This document shows positions 26,775-36,558 of a stretch of 38,603 nucleotides of DNA, piece after piece (position 1 is the first letter of the stretch; each line of letters starts with the position of its first letter). The DNA is from Hungatella sp. GTDB taxonomy: Bacteria > Bacillota > Clostridia > Lachnospirales > Lachnospiraceae. The position numbers were made by a program, and so were the translations under genes. Location: positions 1 through 38,603 of the forward strand of contig JAAWHK010000015.1 in NCBI GenBank assembly GCA_022795805.1, written 5' to 3'. The notes under the pieces were generated by a model. That model was given only the letters and a program-made list of their open reading frames with translations, did no database searches and was not told where the DNA came from.

Positions 26775-28025
26775 TTACTCAAATGTAACGAAATCAGACA
26801 TTACCAGGAAATGATTATCCTTGGCGTTGCCGTTGTCGTCTACGTAGTAGTCAACCGTCATCTTGGCATCCGGTGTGAACTCTTCCGCGCATGTCTGGAT
26901 GGTGTCTCTCAGTACCTGCTCGTCGAGAGTACCGCTTGTCTGACCTTCCAGAACCTTCTTGGCATACTCAACACCGGCGCTGATAAACAGCATGTTGCAG
27001 GGAACGCCCCATGTGGAAACGCGGCCGCCCATTTCGTACTCCGTAACCTTTGCCTGAAGCTGTTCCATCATATAGTTCACATCCGCCTCATGACCTGCCA
27101 TGTCGATGTTCAGGGCAGCCGGGAAAGCGTGGAACGGGGACGGGCAGCACTGCAGGCTGTAGATAGCGCCGTTCTCGAATACGGAACGGATAAGGGGCTC
27201 CTGCATACCGCAGTTGGTGGTGAAGAACACGGTATCTTTTCCGTACTTCTCAATCTGACGCGGAACGTCTTCCAGAATGAACTGCTGAGCGCCTGTGATA
27301 CCGGAATCGCCTGTGGGGTCCGGAGCCGTAACGTCAACCAGCTCGATGTTGTTCTCTGCACAGTACTTCTTGAAATTCTCGTGACGGGCAACGATGAGCG
27401 CATAGCTCATGTGGCGCGGGAAAGAGTAATGGATCATGGTCTTCGCGCCCTGCTTGGCCGCCTGAGGCGGAAGCACAATACCGCATCCCGGCTCATCTAC
27501 CTGGAGAACGATGTCAGCCTTGGGATTGATAACGCCCGGATCCTCGCCCGGTGTACCTACGATGAAGATCATGTCCGGACGTGTCTCACGAACCTTGTCA
27601 ATGGCCGCTGCCGTTCCGGGAATCGCCTGGCACCAGATAATTGCCTTCAAATCCGGATCAGACGCCATAGCCACGGCGTTGGAAATAACCGTCTCGGTCT
27701 CTGTGGTAAAGTTATCCGGATATGTAGAAGTAACGATCATGTCGCCGTACTTCTCCTTCATCTTGCCGGCCTGAGTGATCTCTTCATCGCCCTGGGACGC
27801 CGTACCGGTGATGATACCGATCTTAAAGTTTCCCGCGGGAGCTTCCGTCTCCGCCGGTGCCTCCGTCTGAGCATCCCCTGCCGCCGCAGTGGTCGTCTCG
27901 GCTGCCGCTGTCCCAGTGGTGCTCTCAGCCGCCGCGGTGGTCTCAGCCGGCGCCGCTGAACGGCATCCTGCCAGTGAAAGTGTCATAGCTGCTGCCAGTG
28001 TCAGGCTAAGTAATCTTTTTTTCAT
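26775..28025 (-). CDS. DUF3798 solute-binding lipoprotein
   Basis: The 416-residue lipoprotein has a signal peptide with lipobox LAGC (Cys21). A Thr/Ala/Glu-rich linker (about 24-67) leads to a periplasmic-binding-protein-like domain starting FKIGIITGTASQGDEEITQAG. Other landmarks are AIIWCQAIPGTAAAIDKV, MIFIVGTPGEDPGVIN and DTVFFTTNCGMQEPLIRS, alternating strand-helix patterns of a type I binding fold. The domain corresponds to DUF3798, found next to ABC transporters in Firmicutes, with no defined ligand that I know. AAAAGGAGG precedes ATG 28025. It is the first gene of the importer operon, expressed from a strong promoter. Two Cys (Q-C-C) and a third (NCG) are unusual for an exported domain. 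Confidence 0.8.
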   Translation of the reverse strand: MKKRLLSLTLAAAMTLSLAGCRSAAPAETTAAAESTTGTAAAETTTAAAGDAQTEAPAETEAPAGNFKIGIITGTASQGDEEITQAGKMKEKYGDMIVTSTYPDNFTTETETVISNAVAMASDPDLKAIIWCQAIPGTAAAIDKVRETRPDMIFIVGTPGEDPGVINPKADIVLQVDEPGCGIVLPPQAAKQGAKTMIHYSFPRHMSYALIVARHENFKKYCAENNIELVDVTAPDPTGDSGITGAQQFILEDVPRQIEKYGKDTVFFTTNCGMQEPLIRSVFENGAIYSLQCCPSPFHAFPAALNIDMAGHEADVNYMMEQLQAKVTEYEMGGRVSTWGVPCNMLFISAGVEYAKKVLEGQTSGTLDEQVLRDTIQTCAEEFTPDAKMTVDYYVDDNGNAKDNHFLVMSDFVTFE

Positions 28026-28048
28026 TACTTGTTCCTCCTTTTCTTGTT

Positions 28049-28070
28049 GGCTCCGCCTTGCATCGGAGCC
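28049..28070 (-). promoter_or_regulatory. 5' leader stem-loop before the DUF3798 gene
   Basis: GGCTCCG (28049-28055) pairs with CGGAGCC (28064-28070). It lies in the untranslated leader, just upstream of the AAAAGGAGG site. No T-run follows, so it may stabilise the message or tune translation. No known riboswitch pattern was recognised. Confidence 0.4.
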
Positions 28071-28105
28071 CTTTATTTAACAATTTAGTCAAATAAAGTG
28101 TTTCG

Positions 28106-28134
28106 ATTATAACACAAGAAAGTCCTTTTGTCCA
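28106..28134 (-). promoter_or_regulatory. Promoter of the DUF3798 importer operon
   Basis: On the minus strand TGGACA (28134-28129), a 17-bp spacer and TATAAT (28111-28106) form a strong sigma-A promoter about 80 bp upstream of the ATG. Between 28140 and 28275 only T/A-rich sequence and small hairpins are seen. Confidence 0.6.
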
Positions 28135-28283
28135 GCAACATTTGTATGTCAACCGCGGATTTTAGCAAAAAAATTTTTTTCAGTGCCGAAAATTCCGTTT
28201 TTTACGGCTTTTTTCTTTCATTTCCGCATAATCCTGCGGAACATTTCGGTCTCACAGAACCCCTTTTCCCTTAAAACAGAAAA

Positions 28284-28311
28284 CAGCCCCGCCATATTTC
28301 GCGGAACTGTC
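28284..28311 (-). terminator. Terminator of the FIST/MCP/cupin operon
   Basis: ACAG..CCGC (28284-28293) pairs with GCGG..CTGT (28302-28311) and is followed on the minus strand by TTTTCTGTTTT. It lies 25 bp past the cupin stop. Confidence 0.65.
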
Positions 28312-28335
28312 CTTTGGGCATGTTCAGTTTGAAAT

Positions 28336-28659
28336 TCAGTATGAAATCACCAGAACCATTTTAAACCGCTCTTTTCCATACACCCCATGGGGGATATCTT
28401 TGGGCATAATCAAGGTTTCGCCCTCCGTGAGCACAAACTCCCGCCCGTCCACGGTAAACTGCCCCGTGCCCTCCACAACCGTCACCATGGCGTCTCCCCC
28501 TGCCGCGTGGGTAGAGATCTCCTCCCCTTTGTCAAACGAAAACACCGTCATGCTTACCTTATCATTCTGCACCAGCGTCCTGCTGACCACCTGACCGTCC
28601 TGATACTCCACCAGATCTTTCAATCTCAGCTTTGCCTGCTTCTCAATGTTCTTATACAT
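28336..28659 (-). CDS. Small cupin-domain protein
   Basis: The 107-residue protein is a single cupin barrel. STHAAGGDAMVTVVEGTGQFTVDGREFVLTEGETLIMPKDIPHGV covers both conserved cupin motifs. Motif 1 keeps one His (THAAGG) but lacks the usual second His, and motif 2 keeps PKDIPHGVYG, so metal binding may be altered. Small proteins of this type bind a ligand or isomerise a sugar. Its start (ATG 28659) is 16 bp after the soluble MCP stop, with a poor GCGGG site, which suggests coupled translation. In this operon it could sense or supply a ligand for the chemosensory proteins; that is inference only. Confidence 0.75.
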   Translation of the reverse strand: MYKNIEKQAKLRLKDLVEYQDGQVVSRTLVQNDKVSMTVFSFDKGEEISTHAAGGDAMVTVVEGTGQFTVDGREFVLTEGETLIMPKDIPHGVYGKERFKMVLVISY

Positions 28660-28675
28660 ATCGTTTTCCCGCTTT

Positions 28676-29608
28676 CTATTCCTTCACAATCGGTCCCACC
28701 TGCGCCATCAGGTTGTCGATATCCTCAAACATGGCGCTCTTGGTGGTTCCCAGGCTGCTGGCCCGGCTGATATGCTTCACAACCTCCTGGTACTGTCCCC
28801 GTATCTTGTCAAAAAAACCGCACAGGCTCTCAAGAGCTGACCTGGACTGCCCGATAACACCGGATATCTGCGCCTGCACCGATGTGGCGCCCTCCGCCGC
28901 CTGGGTGATCTTGTCGAACATCTCATAGGTCTCCTGCACTTTGTCCAGGCTGTTGCTCAGAGCCTGTCTGGAGGTATCGATGCTCTCGCTCAGCTTGTCG
29001 GTTCCCTGCTCCACATCCTTGATGCCTGAATCCACCTCGGCCGCCAGATCCTTGATCTCGTCCGCCAGTTTCTTCACCTCAACGGCCACCACCGCAAAGC
29101 CCTTGCCCTTCTCCCCGGCCCTGGCCGCCTCGATGGATGCGTTGATAGCCAGGATATTGGTCTGATCCGCGATGGACACGATCCGACTCATCCTCTGCTT
29201 AATCTGCTCCACAGACTCCTGAAGCGCCTCAAAGGTGCTTCCCATCTCTCCGAAATGGGTCTCCACTTCCAGGGAACTGTTCTTAAGGACCTCCACCTCG
29301 TTCTGCGCCTGACCTACGGACTCTGCAATATCGTTCCGGACGGTGACAAACTGCTCCGAAGCCTCATTGACACTGAGAAAGTTCTGGCCCATATCCTCCA
29401 GCCTTTCCTGAAAATGAGCCGCATCTCCCAGAACGTCGTTAAAAGAACTGCCCACCAGACTCAGCTCCTGAAGAGACGCCACTTCCTTGTTCACCAGATC
29501 CGTGTGGTACTGCTTCAGACTGTCCATCACATACAGAACCGGATACAGATCTTTTACTCCGTCCTGCTTCTTTCCCTCTCTCTGTTTTTTATTCCTGTGA
29601 AACAGCAT
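28676..29608 (-). CDS. Soluble methyl-accepting chemotaxis protein
   Basis: The 310-residue protein has no membrane segment; the N-terminus is basic ([15 protein letters not shown]) and the whole is helical. The signalling tip is clear: [41 protein letters not shown] (about 155-195). It should dock CheA/CheW in the cytoplasm. The N-terminal 100 residues form a short helical region ([21 protein letters not shown]) without a recognised ligand domain. It lies 18 bp after the FIST gene, which is a sensory domain; the two probably form a split receptor. GAGGGGG precedes ATG 29608. A GlnE-type methylation site was not assigned. Confidence 0.85.
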   Translation of the reverse strand: MLFHRNKKQREGKKQDGVKDLYPVLYVMDSLKQYHTDLVNKEVASLQELSLVGSSFNDVLGDAAHFQERLEDMGQNFLSVNEASEQFVTVRNDIAESVGQAQNEVEVLKNSSLEVETHFGEMGSTFEALQESVEQIKQRMSRIVSIADQTNILAINASIEAARAGEKGKGFAVVAVEVKKLADEIKDLAAEVDSGIKDVEQGTDKLSESIDTSRQALSNSLDKVQETYEMFDKITQAAEGATSVQAQISGVIGQSRSALESLCGFFDKIRGQYQEVVKHISRASSLGTTKSAMFEDIDNLMAQVGPIVKE

Positions 29609-29626
29609 GTCTCTTTTTCCCCCTCT

Positions 29627-30682
29627 TTATGCAAATACAACACATGTCATGGACTGGTTGACAAACTGATTGTTATAGTGCTCTCCATATCCTACAAGCC
29701 CCGCATGGCTTCCCAGTGTGCCCATTTCGCCCAGGTATTCCTGCATATAGCCGTTTTCACTGAACAGTTTGTATCTAAACAGGCAGTTAACGGAAAACAC
29801 CGCCGAACGTCTGGGGAAATCGCGGCAGATCTTTCCGATGGTATCCTTCACAATCGCCTTGTAGTCCCCAAGCTCCAGAAGCATCAGCACATCCGAATCA
29901 TTGACCTGTCTGAAGCATGCCAGCGCGTTGCCGCTTACTTCCTTGATGGAGATGATACAGGTATCCTTCCCGTTGATCTTCCCAAAGGGATTCCTGAATG
30001 TCTGTGTCTGTATCTGCTGCTCCGACACATGAAGGATATCCTGGTAGACCTGCCGGGCCGGCCTCCCGTTGAGAGACCCCATAATGTATTTTGCCTTATC
30101 CGTATCGGAGGCAATAAAGCGATAATCCTCCATCCTCCGATAAATGTTCTCCTTGTATGCCTTGATCCTGCCGCCCTGATTCTTTATGATGCCGTAGGCC
30201 ACCGAATCCTCGTAAATCCTGCCGTTGGCGGACACCTTTCCCCCGTCGCCGGTACCTCCTACCAGCGAAATCTCCCTGTGCCTTAAAGCCGTATGTACGG
30301 TGGTCAGCACACAGGCATCATTGCCGGAGCAGAAATCAATGCATATGGTATCCTCCCGTGAGGCATTGACCTTTCTCAAATCCTCCTCCAGGCGTCTGAT
30401 ATACTTTATGGGCATAACGCTCACCTGCTCAAGCACATTGGCCGCGGCACTGACTCCGTCAAGAAAAGCCGCCACACCCACGCCGTTCTCCACAACCCTC
30501 GTATCGTAACTCATTCCGATGCATCCGATACTGGGCACCTGAGGGTAAAGCTCCTCCAGCTCCCTCACATGTTGCTCAAACTGACTGCTGTTGGACATCA
30601 GCATAATAAACTGGGGATTTGCCAATCCCCGCACCGCCTCCCGCAGATCCCCCCGCTGGCTCATACCAAAAAACTGTCTCAC
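29627..30682 (-). CDS. FIST domain sensory protein
   Basis: The 351-residue protein starts at GTG 30682 (RQFFGMSQRGDLREAVRG) after AGAGGAAG. It matches the FIST N and C pattern. FIST-N spans about 20-190 (QFIMLMSNSSQFEQHVRELEELYP.VPSIGCIGMSYDTRV, then CIDFCSGNDACVLTTVHTAL, GGTGDGG). FIST-C follows to about 340 (NPFGKINGKDTCIISIKEV, AVFSVNCLFRYKLFSENGYMQEYLGEMG, LVGYGEHYNNQFVNQSMTCVVF). FIST domains are proposed sensors of small ligands such as amino acids, found with signalling domains. It is first in the operon with the soluble MCP and cupin. Confidence 0.85.
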   Translation of the reverse strand: MRQFFGMSQRGDLREAVRGLANPQFIMLMSNSSQFEQHVRELEELYPQVPSIGCIGMSYDTRVVENGVGVAAFLDGVSAAANVLEQVSVMPIKYIRRLEEDLRKVNASREDTICIDFCSGNDACVLTTVHTALRHREISLVGGTGDGGKVSANGRIYEDSVAYGIIKNQGGRIKAYKENIYRRMEDYRFIASDTDKAKYIMGSLNGRPARQVYQDILHVSEQQIQTQTFRNPFGKINGKDTCIISIKEVSGNALACFRQVNDSDVLMLLELGDYKAIVKDTIGKICRDFPRRSAVFSVNCLFRYKLFSENGYMQEYLGEMGTLGSHAGLVGYGEHYNNQFVNQSMTCVVFA

Positions 30683-30734
30683 TGTTGCTTCCTCTCTTCC
30701 CCATTCAATAATGGTAATCTCTGTATCTGACTGA

Positions 30735-30769
30735 AAGAGGCTCCGGAACCAAACGTTCCGGAGCCTCTT
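30735..30769 (-). terminator. Strong hairpin after the 598-residue MCP gene
   Basis: Perfect 15-bp arms (30735-30749 and 30755-30769) enclose a 5-nt loop. On the minus strand TTTC follows. It separates the membrane MCP gene from the FIST operon; the FIST promoter should lie between 30683 and 30735 but no strong match was found. Confidence 0.65.
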
Positions 30770-30833
30770 CTACACCATTTCCTGTGACATCCGTACTATC
30801 TGTCTGTATTTTTTAAATTTAATAGCTGTCAAA

Positions 30834-32630
30834 TCAATACTTGTCGTTTCCGGAATAGGACATATCCTCATAGCCGGAATACTCCTTGGCCGGCTGATAA
30901 CTGCCTGAGGACACAACCGCAGCACTGGAGCTCCCGCCCTTTAAGCGGAATTTGCTCACCTGCTCCCTCATCAGCTGAGCCTGGCTGGACAGTTCTTCAC
31001 TGGCCGCCGCACTCTCCTGGGCTGTGGCGGAGTTAGTCTGGATAACACTGGAAATCTGATCGATTCCAAGGGTAATCTGGGAGATGGCCGCCGACTGGGT
31101 TGTACTGGCCTCGGAAATCTTATCCACAAGCCTGGTAACCTCCTTGGCGCCCTCAACAGCCTGAATAAGGGTTTTAGCCGTCTCGCTGGCAATGGCTGTA
31201 CCGTTCTGTACGGCCTTGATGGAGTTCTCGATAAGCGCTGCCGTATTCTTGGAGGCCTCGGAACTCTTGCTGGCAAGATTTCGCACTTCGTCAGCCACAA
31301 CCGCAAAGCCCTTTCCTGCACTTCCGGCCCGCGCTGCCTCCACGGCCGCATTAAGTGCCAGAATATTGGTCTGGAACGCGATGTCCTCGATGGTCTTGAT
31401 AATCTTTCCGATCTCGCTGGAGCTGTCGTTAATATCGCTCATAGCCTGGATCATATCCTGCATCTTGGCGTTGCTGAGATTCATATCGTCGCCCACGGCA
31501 TTGACCTTCTTGTTGGCATCATTGGCGTTCTCTGCATTCTCCTTGATTCGATCGGAGATGTCGGAGATGGTAGCTGCCAGCTCCTCAATGGAACTTGCCT
31601 GCTCCGTGGCACCCTGTGACAAAGCCTGCGCACCGCTGGAAACCTGCTCCGCGCTGGTGGAAACCTGCTCGCTGCTTTCGCTGATCCGCTTCATGGCATC
31701 GTTCATCTGTGCCGCAATCGCCCTGAAGGATGTAAGTACCTGACGGAAACTTCCTATGTACTCCTGCTCGCAGATAGAATCCACGGTCAGATCTCCTGCC
31801 GCCATCTTGGCCAGGAACTGATTCTCGTCGCCCACAATAGCCTGAAGTTTTCTTATAACCTCCCTGAACTGGTCTGCCAGAACACCCAGCTCATCCTTGG
31901 AGTGATAGGATACAGACACATCCAAATTGCCCTGTGCCATCTGGATGGCAACCTGCTCCAGCTCCGCCACAGGAAGGCGGATACCCTTGATAATAATGAT
32001 AGAGAAGATAACTCCGATCACTACAACAATACCCATAACAGCCAGCTGAATCGCTATGGCTCTGGTGTAAGTGGAATTGCTCTCATTGTAAGCCTCTTCG
32101 CTTCCTCTGGTGTTAAAATCGGACAGATTATTTAAAGCAGATGTAACCGCATTGTAAGCGGCAGCAACCTCATCGCCCTCCAGAAGCTCCCTGGCATCCT
32201 CCAGCTGTCCGTTCTTCACCAGATTCATAACCTGGCTGTCCATCTCCTTATACTTGGTCCACGCGGACTGCAGCGTCTCATAAAGTCCCCGCCCCTCCGT
32301 GGTGCTGACATACTCCCCATAGGAGGCAACATAGGAGTCCATCTTGCTGATCCCATCCGTAACTGCGGATGTATTGGCCTGAGCCTTCTCTACTGTCTGC
32401 GCGGTTACGGCTCTCTCCTCGCTGAGCATGGTGTCTGCGAGAGCGGTATTCATCTGGTTGGATAAGGTACAGCTGGGCATCCACTTCACCGCAATGAGGT
32501 TGCCCTCGCTGTTGATGTTGCCCATTAACATAATCGAGATTGCGCACAGCACAATCATGCCGGCCAGCGCTATACCTACCATGATGTACAGCTTAATGCC
32601 GATTTTTAAATTCTTAATAGTTTCTGACAT
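30834..32630 (-). CDS. Membrane methyl-accepting chemotaxis protein (598 aa)
   Basis: A typical transmembrane chemoreceptor. TM1 is [22 protein letters not shown] (about 13-34). The outer four-helix sensing domain follows to about 190. TM2 is [26 protein letters not shown], then a HAMP linker with a second HAMP-like stretch. The signalling tip is [37 protein letters not shown] (about 410-445). The tail ends [17 protein letters not shown], similar to that of the 601-residue MCP. AGGGAG precedes ATG 32630. The ligand is unknown; the sensor type is often used for amino acids or organic acids. Confidence 0.93.
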   Translation of the reverse strand: MSETIKNLKIGIKLYIMVGIALAGMIVLCAISIMLMGNINSEGNLIAVKWMPSCTLSNQMNTALADTMLSEERAVTAQTVEKAQANTSAVTDGISKMDSYVASYGEYVSTTEGRGLYETLQSAWTKYKEMDSQVMNLVKNGQLEDARELLEGDEVAAAYNAVTSALNNLSDFNTRGSEEAYNESNSTYTRAIAIQLAVMGIVVVIGVIFSIIIIKGIRLPVAELEQVAIQMAQGNLDVSVSYHSKDELGVLADQFREVIRKLQAIVGDENQFLAKMAAGDLTVDSICEQEYIGSFRQVLTSFRAIAAQMNDAMKRISESSEQVSTSAEQVSSGAQALSQGATEQASSIEELAATISDISDRIKENAENANDANKKVNAVGDDMNLSNAKMQDMIQAMSDINDSSSEIGKIIKTIEDIAFQTNILALNAAVEAARAGSAGKGFAVVADEVRNLASKSSEASKNTAALIENSIKAVQNGTAIASETAKTLIQAVEGAKEVTRLVDKISEASTTQSAAISQITLGIDQISSVIQTNSATAQESAAASEELSSQAQLMREQVSKFRLKGGSSSAAVVSSGSYQPAKEYSGYEDMSYSGNDKY

Positions 32631-32703
32631 GACTTTCTCCCTTCGTTACCTTTCATTGCATCTTAATGCCTTTGCGGCCTTTGGCTCTTTTGTATATTTG
32701 TAC

Positions 32704-34362
32704 TTAAATATTCCTCAGACGGAATTTTCCTATTAATGACTTGAGGACCTGAGCCTGACCTGCCAGCTCCTGACTGGCTGCCGCACTCTCCTCCGACGTA
32801 GCGGAATTGGACTGGATTACCGTAGAGATCTGGTAAATACTGTCCTTGATGTGGTTGATAGCCGTTTCCTGCTCCTTGGAAGCAGCGGAGATCACCTTGA
32901 TCTGGCTGGTTACTACTCCCGCGCCATCCACCACGGAGTGGAGTGACTCCTGGGTTACATCTGTCAGCTTTGAACCGGTCTCCACCATGTGGAGGGTTTT
33001 CTCAATCAGCTCGGTTGTATCCTTAACCGCATCCGCACTCTTGGCCGCCAGATTGCGCACCTCGTCGGCCACAACCGCAAAGCCCTTTCCTGCGCTTCCT
33101 GCCCTGGCCGCCTCCACAGCCGCGTTCAGAGCCAGAATATTGGTCTGGAATGCGATGTCGTCAATCGTCTTAATAATATGCTGAATCTCGCCGGAGCATG
33201 CGCTGATCTGCTGCATAGCTTCCGCCATCTCCTGCATCTGCCCGTTGCACACGGCTATCTTCTCGCCTACGTTGTCCGCTTCTTCTGTGGTGATGGCTGC
33301 GCTCTCGGCGTTGCCGTTGATCTGCTCCGTAACCTTCTCAATCATGTGCAGAAGGTTATCCACCTCCGATGCCTGCTCCGTGGATCCCTGTGCCAGACTC
33401 TGAGCACCTGTGGCCACCTGATTGGCCCCTGAATCCACCTGGCTGGCAGAGGCATGAATCTGCTGCATAATGTTGCTCTGCTCCCGGCTGATGGTATCAA
33501 TGGCCTTCTGAATCTGCACAAAATCACCGATGTAATCAATGGAGCTGGTGCTGGCCAGGTTGCCCGATGCCATATCCTGCAATATACTGGCTATATCGGA
33601 TATATAAAGCTTCAGATTCTGCACGGACTTATTGAGGCTGTCTGCCAGCACACCGATCTCGTCCTTGCTCTTGATGTCAATCTGGAAGTCCAGCTTACCT
33701 TCGGAAAGGCTTCTGCTGGATTCCGTGATAACTTCGATAGGCTTCACGATCTTGCTGATCACATACATAACCAGAAGAATGCTGACAACAAGAATCACCA
33801 CAATGGTGAAAACGGACATATATTCCGTCTTCGTAACCCAGCTTCCCAGGCCTGCCTGGTTCTCAGCGACTTGTTCCTCCGTAATGGCGGCAACCTGATC
33901 CAGAATAGCCACCAGCTTATTGACGTTGACCTTGGTATCGTTAAGATACATCTCATGAGCCTGTTCCGGGTCTGTGGCGTTTGTGGTCAGGATTTTCTCC
34001 GCCGACTCGTGAATCGCCTGATGAATCGGTTTCATCTCCTCCACCAGCCTGAGAATATTGGCATCCTCCACCAAAGCCATATCCGTTCCGTACATCCACT
34101 TGCCCAAAACACATCCCTTATAATCTGTACTGCCTGTAAACTCCGTTCCCAAAGACACCGCCGAACACAAATTCTCAACCCAGCTGTAGTGGGCTTTCTC
34201 AGCCGTCAAAACCAGGGAATGAATGGCTGTGGACCTTTCCGTAGACTCACTGTACTTTCTCACCTTCGCCATACCGCTGATAGTCAGGACACCGCTGACG
34301 ATCACCACAAGAAATATAAGAGCAATCCTTATCAGCACCTGTTGTTTAATACTCTGCTTCAT
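32704..34362 (-). CDS. Membrane methyl-accepting chemotaxis protein (552 aa)
   Basis: Chemoreceptor with TM1 ([19 protein letters not shown], about 12-30), an external domain containing the CZB-like or four-helix pattern ([37 protein letters not shown]), TM2 ([20 protein letters not shown]), HAMP and a signalling domain with the tip [37 protein letters not shown]. The H-x5-L..C.LGKW stretch resembles the Cys/His-containing zinc-binding CZB-type region, here placed outside the membrane, which is uncertain. It ends KFRLRNI and lacks the tail of the two neighbours. AAGGAG precedes ATG 34362. Confidence 0.92.
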   Translation of the reverse strand: MKQSIKQQVLIRIALIFLVVIVSGVLTISGMAKVRKYSESTERSTAIHSLVLTAEKAHYSWVENLCSAVSLGTEFTGSTDYKGCVLGKWMYGTDMALVEDANILRLVEEMKPIHQAIHESAEKILTTNATDPEQAHEMYLNDTKVNVNKLVAILDQVAAITEEQVAENQAGLGSWVTKTEYMSVFTIVVILVVSILLVMYVISKIVKPIEVITESSRSLSEGKLDFQIDIKSKDEIGVLADSLNKSVQNLKLYISDIASILQDMASGNLASTSSIDYIGDFVQIQKAIDTISREQSNIMQQIHASASQVDSGANQVATGAQSLAQGSTEQASEVDNLLHMIEKVTEQINGNAESAAITTEEADNVGEKIAVCNGQMQEMAEAMQQISACSGEIQHIIKTIDDIAFQTNILALNAAVEAARAGSAGKGFAVVADEVRNLAAKSADAVKDTTELIEKTLHMVETGSKLTDVTQESLHSVVDGAGVVTSQIKVISAASKEQETAINHIKDSIYQISTVIQSNSATSEESAAASQELAGQAQVLKSLIGKFRLRNI

Positions 34363-34414
34363 TATATTTTCTCCTTATATCAATTTCATAATGCTATTAC
34401 AAGCAAAGGAACAC

Positions 34415-34455
34415 CGGCGTACGGAGGCATTCTCAGCCTCCCTACACCGACGCCG
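34415..34455 (-). terminator. Two-tier stem-loop between MCP genes
   Basis: An outer stem CGGCGT/ACGCCG (34415-34420, 34450-34455) encloses GGAGGC-ATTCTCA-GCCTCC (34423-34441). It lies just after the 601-residue MCP stop on the minus strand. No T-run follows, so its role as a terminator is weak; it may protect or separate the messages. Confidence 0.45.
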
Positions 34456-34487
34456 CTGTTAAAATGTGAAACTCTCCTGCCGTATAT

Positions 34488-36293
34488 TTAGTATTTGTCG
34501 TCTCCATAGCTCATCTGCTGAGTCGAATAAGACGGAGCTGACGGCATATCATATCCTGCACTGCTGCCGGAATCGTACTGTACCGCGGCCGGAGCCGGTC
34601 CTCCCAGATCCTTATCCAGCTTAAACTTTCTCACCAGCTCCTTCATAATCTGAGCCTGACTGGACAGCTCCTCGCTGGCCGCCGCGCTCTGCTCCGAAGT
34701 GGCGGAGTTGGTCTGAACAACACTGGAGATCTGATCGATTCCCAGGGTTATCTGGGTGATGGCCTCAGCCTGTTCTTTGGACGCCCTGGCAATGGAATCC
34801 ATCATATCCGTAGCTTCCTGGATGCCCGACATAACTTTCTCCAGGGAACTGGCCGTCTCATCCGCGATCTTCTTGCCGTTCTCAACCGCCGTCAGAGAAT
34901 TCTCGATGAGCACCGCCGTGTTCTTGGAAGCCTCAGACGACTTGCTGGCCAGGTTGCGCACCTCATCCGCCACAACCGCAAAGCCCTTGCCTGCCGCACC
35001 TGCCCTGGCAGCTTCAACGGCCGCGTTCAGAGCCAGGATGTTGGTCTGGAATGCAATATCCTCGATGGTCTTTATGATCTTTCCGATCTCGCTGGAGGAA
35101 GCGTTAATGTCAGCCATGGCCGCCAGCATATCATGCATCTTCCGGTTGCCCTCGCCGGCCACCTCACTGACCATAACGGACTTTCTGCTGGCCTCCTGGG
35201 CACCCTCGGCGTTTTCGTTGATCCGGGTGGAGATATCGTTGATGGATGCAGCAAGCTCCTCAACGGAGGATGCCTGTTCCGTAGCGCCCTGCGAAAGCGC
35301 CTGGGCTCCGGAGGATACCTGATCCGAACCGGAAGCCACCTGCTCTGCCGACTGATTCAGCGTGGTCATGGTGCTGTTAAGGCTGCTCTTGATTCCGATC
35401 ATAGCCTGAAGTATCTTCTGGTAATCACCGATGTACATACTCCGGTCTTTGGATCTGGCCGCAAAGTCACCTCCGGCCATGGCCGTCAGGATTCTCTCAA
35501 TATCTCTGATGATCGTCCCCACCCCGGTGGTCATCTCATGCATGTACTCTGCCATCTCGCCGAACTCGTCCCTGGCCTGATAGTCCACCTTCACGGAAAG
35601 GTTCCCCTTGACAACCTCCTTCATGGCCTCCTCGATCCTCTTGAGAGGAGTCAGGATGTTGCCTGTAAGATTCAGGGCGATAAAGCAGGTAAACAGGAAG
35701 GCAATGGCAGCTATAACCACCGCCGCCGCCAGAAGTGCGTTATCCAGCAGCATGGCCTCGTCGTACTGGGCTCTGCTTTCTGCCTCCATCTTGTCAAAGG
35801 CACTCTCCAAAGTACCCACAAATCCTTCAACCTGGGGATTATACTCCGTGAGAATAACCTCCTGGGCCTCTGCATTCCCCTCCGGCGTCCCTCTGGTGGC
35901 ACACTCGATGATATACATTCTCGTATCCTTATTGCCCACCAGTCCGGTCTCGAACTCTTTCAGAAGGGATACATCCCCGCTGTAACTCGCGTAGATGTCC
36001 TGAAGCATACTCTTCACATCTTCCATGTTCTGGTTCACAACCTGCACCCGCCGGTTGGTCTCCGCAGGGTCGGTCTCCACCACCGCCAGCATCAGCTCCT
36101 TCAAGCCCTCCTGAAGTTTCAGCTGCATCTCATAGACAGTGGTAACCGCCTTATAATCCTCCTCGTAGAAACTTTCGTAACTCTTCTTGGATTTGGCTAT
36201 TCCTGTGCTGGCGGCAATTACTGATACGAGAAACATCACCAGAATTATGCCGAATGACACCAGAAACTTTTTGCCCACTTTTAAATTCTTCAT
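34488..36293 (-). CDS. Membrane methyl-accepting chemotaxis protein (601 aa)
   Basis: Chemoreceptor with TM1 ([21 protein letters not shown], about 10-30), an outer 4HB-type domain to about 185, TM2 ([22 protein letters not shown]), HAMP, and the signalling tip [40 protein letters not shown]. The C-terminus is Pro/Ser/Tyr-rich and ends [13 protein letters not shown], resembling the tail of the 598-residue MCP and possibly a flexible tether for adaptation enzymes. AAGGAGGAG precedes ATG 36293. It is divergent from cheA with a 265-bp gap bearing sigma-D-like boxes. Confidence 0.93.
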   Translation of the reverse strand: MKNLKVGKKFLVSFGIILVMFLVSVIAASTGIAKSKKSYESFYEEDYKAVTTVYEMQLKLQEGLKELMLAVVETDPAETNRRVQVVNQNMEDVKSMLQDIYASYSGDVSLLKEFETGLVGNKDTRMYIIECATRGTPEGNAEAQEVILTEYNPQVEGFVGTLESAFDKMEAESRAQYDEAMLLDNALLAAAVVIAAIAFLFTCFIALNLTGNILTPLKRIEEAMKEVVKGNLSVKVDYQARDEFGEMAEYMHEMTTGVGTIIRDIERILTAMAGGDFAARSKDRSMYIGDYQKILQAMIGIKSSLNSTMTTLNQSAEQVASGSDQVSSGAQALSQGATEQASSVEELAASINDISTRINENAEGAQEASRKSVMVSEVAGEGNRKMHDMLAAMADINASSSEIGKIIKTIEDIAFQTNILALNAAVEAARAGAAGKGFAVVADEVRNLASKSSEASKNTAVLIENSLTAVENGKKIADETASSLEKVMSGIQEATDMMDSIARASKEQAEAITQITLGIDQISSVVQTNSATSEQSAAASEELSSQAQIMKELVRKFKLDKDLGGPAPAAVQYDSGSSAGYDMPSAPSYSTQQMSYGDDKY

Positions 36294-36340
36294 TCGTTGC
36301 TCCTCCTTGGTTGAGCCCTTTTTGATTTGAGATGAAGTGC

Positions 36341-36358
36341 TCCGCCGGCAGGGGCGGA
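36341..36358 (-). promoter_or_regulatory. Leader hairpin upstream of the 601-residue MCP gene
   Basis: TCCGCC (36341-36346) pairs with GGCGGA (36353-36358) around a 6-nt loop, within the expected leader of the minus-strand MCP message. Its role is not visible. Confidence 0.35.
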
Positions 36359-36387
36359 ACTGTCGTCATCGCATATTCTTTTATACT

Positions 36388-36395
36388 ACATCGGC
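36388..36395 (-). promoter_or_regulatory. Candidate sigma-D (FliA-type) -10 box, minus strand
   Basis: GCCGATGT on the minus strand resembles the motility sigma factor -10 (GCCGATAT). The -35 (TAAA expected 15 bp upstream) reads TTAT, so only the -10 is convincing. It would drive the MCP genes. Confidence 0.35.
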
Positions 36396-36462
36396 ATTTT
36401 TTTTAATTTAATAATATATCTTTAAGATTTTTTTTATAATAACTTATGTATCCGCTTTTTTT

Positions 36463-36470
36463 GCCGATAA
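36463..36470 (+). promoter_or_regulatory. Candidate sigma-D (FliA-type) -10 box, plus strand
   Basis: GCCGATAA matches the motility sigma factor -10 closely. The expected -35 position again reads TTAT. It lies 89 bp upstream of the cheA start and would drive cheA. Confidence 0.4.
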
Positions 36471-36558
36471 ATAAGAATAGTGTATTGCGGTCTGCTGCAT
36501 TTTGCCACAGACTGTTTGATTTTTATGCATAATTTAAAAAGATAGGTGGTGCAACAGA

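Noticed and set aside
28140-28260. Small hairpins such as CCGT/ACGG and CCGCA/TGCGG in T-rich sequence
   Set aside because: Stems of four or five pairs in low-complexity DNA; they may be chance and no gene ends close by on the plus strand.
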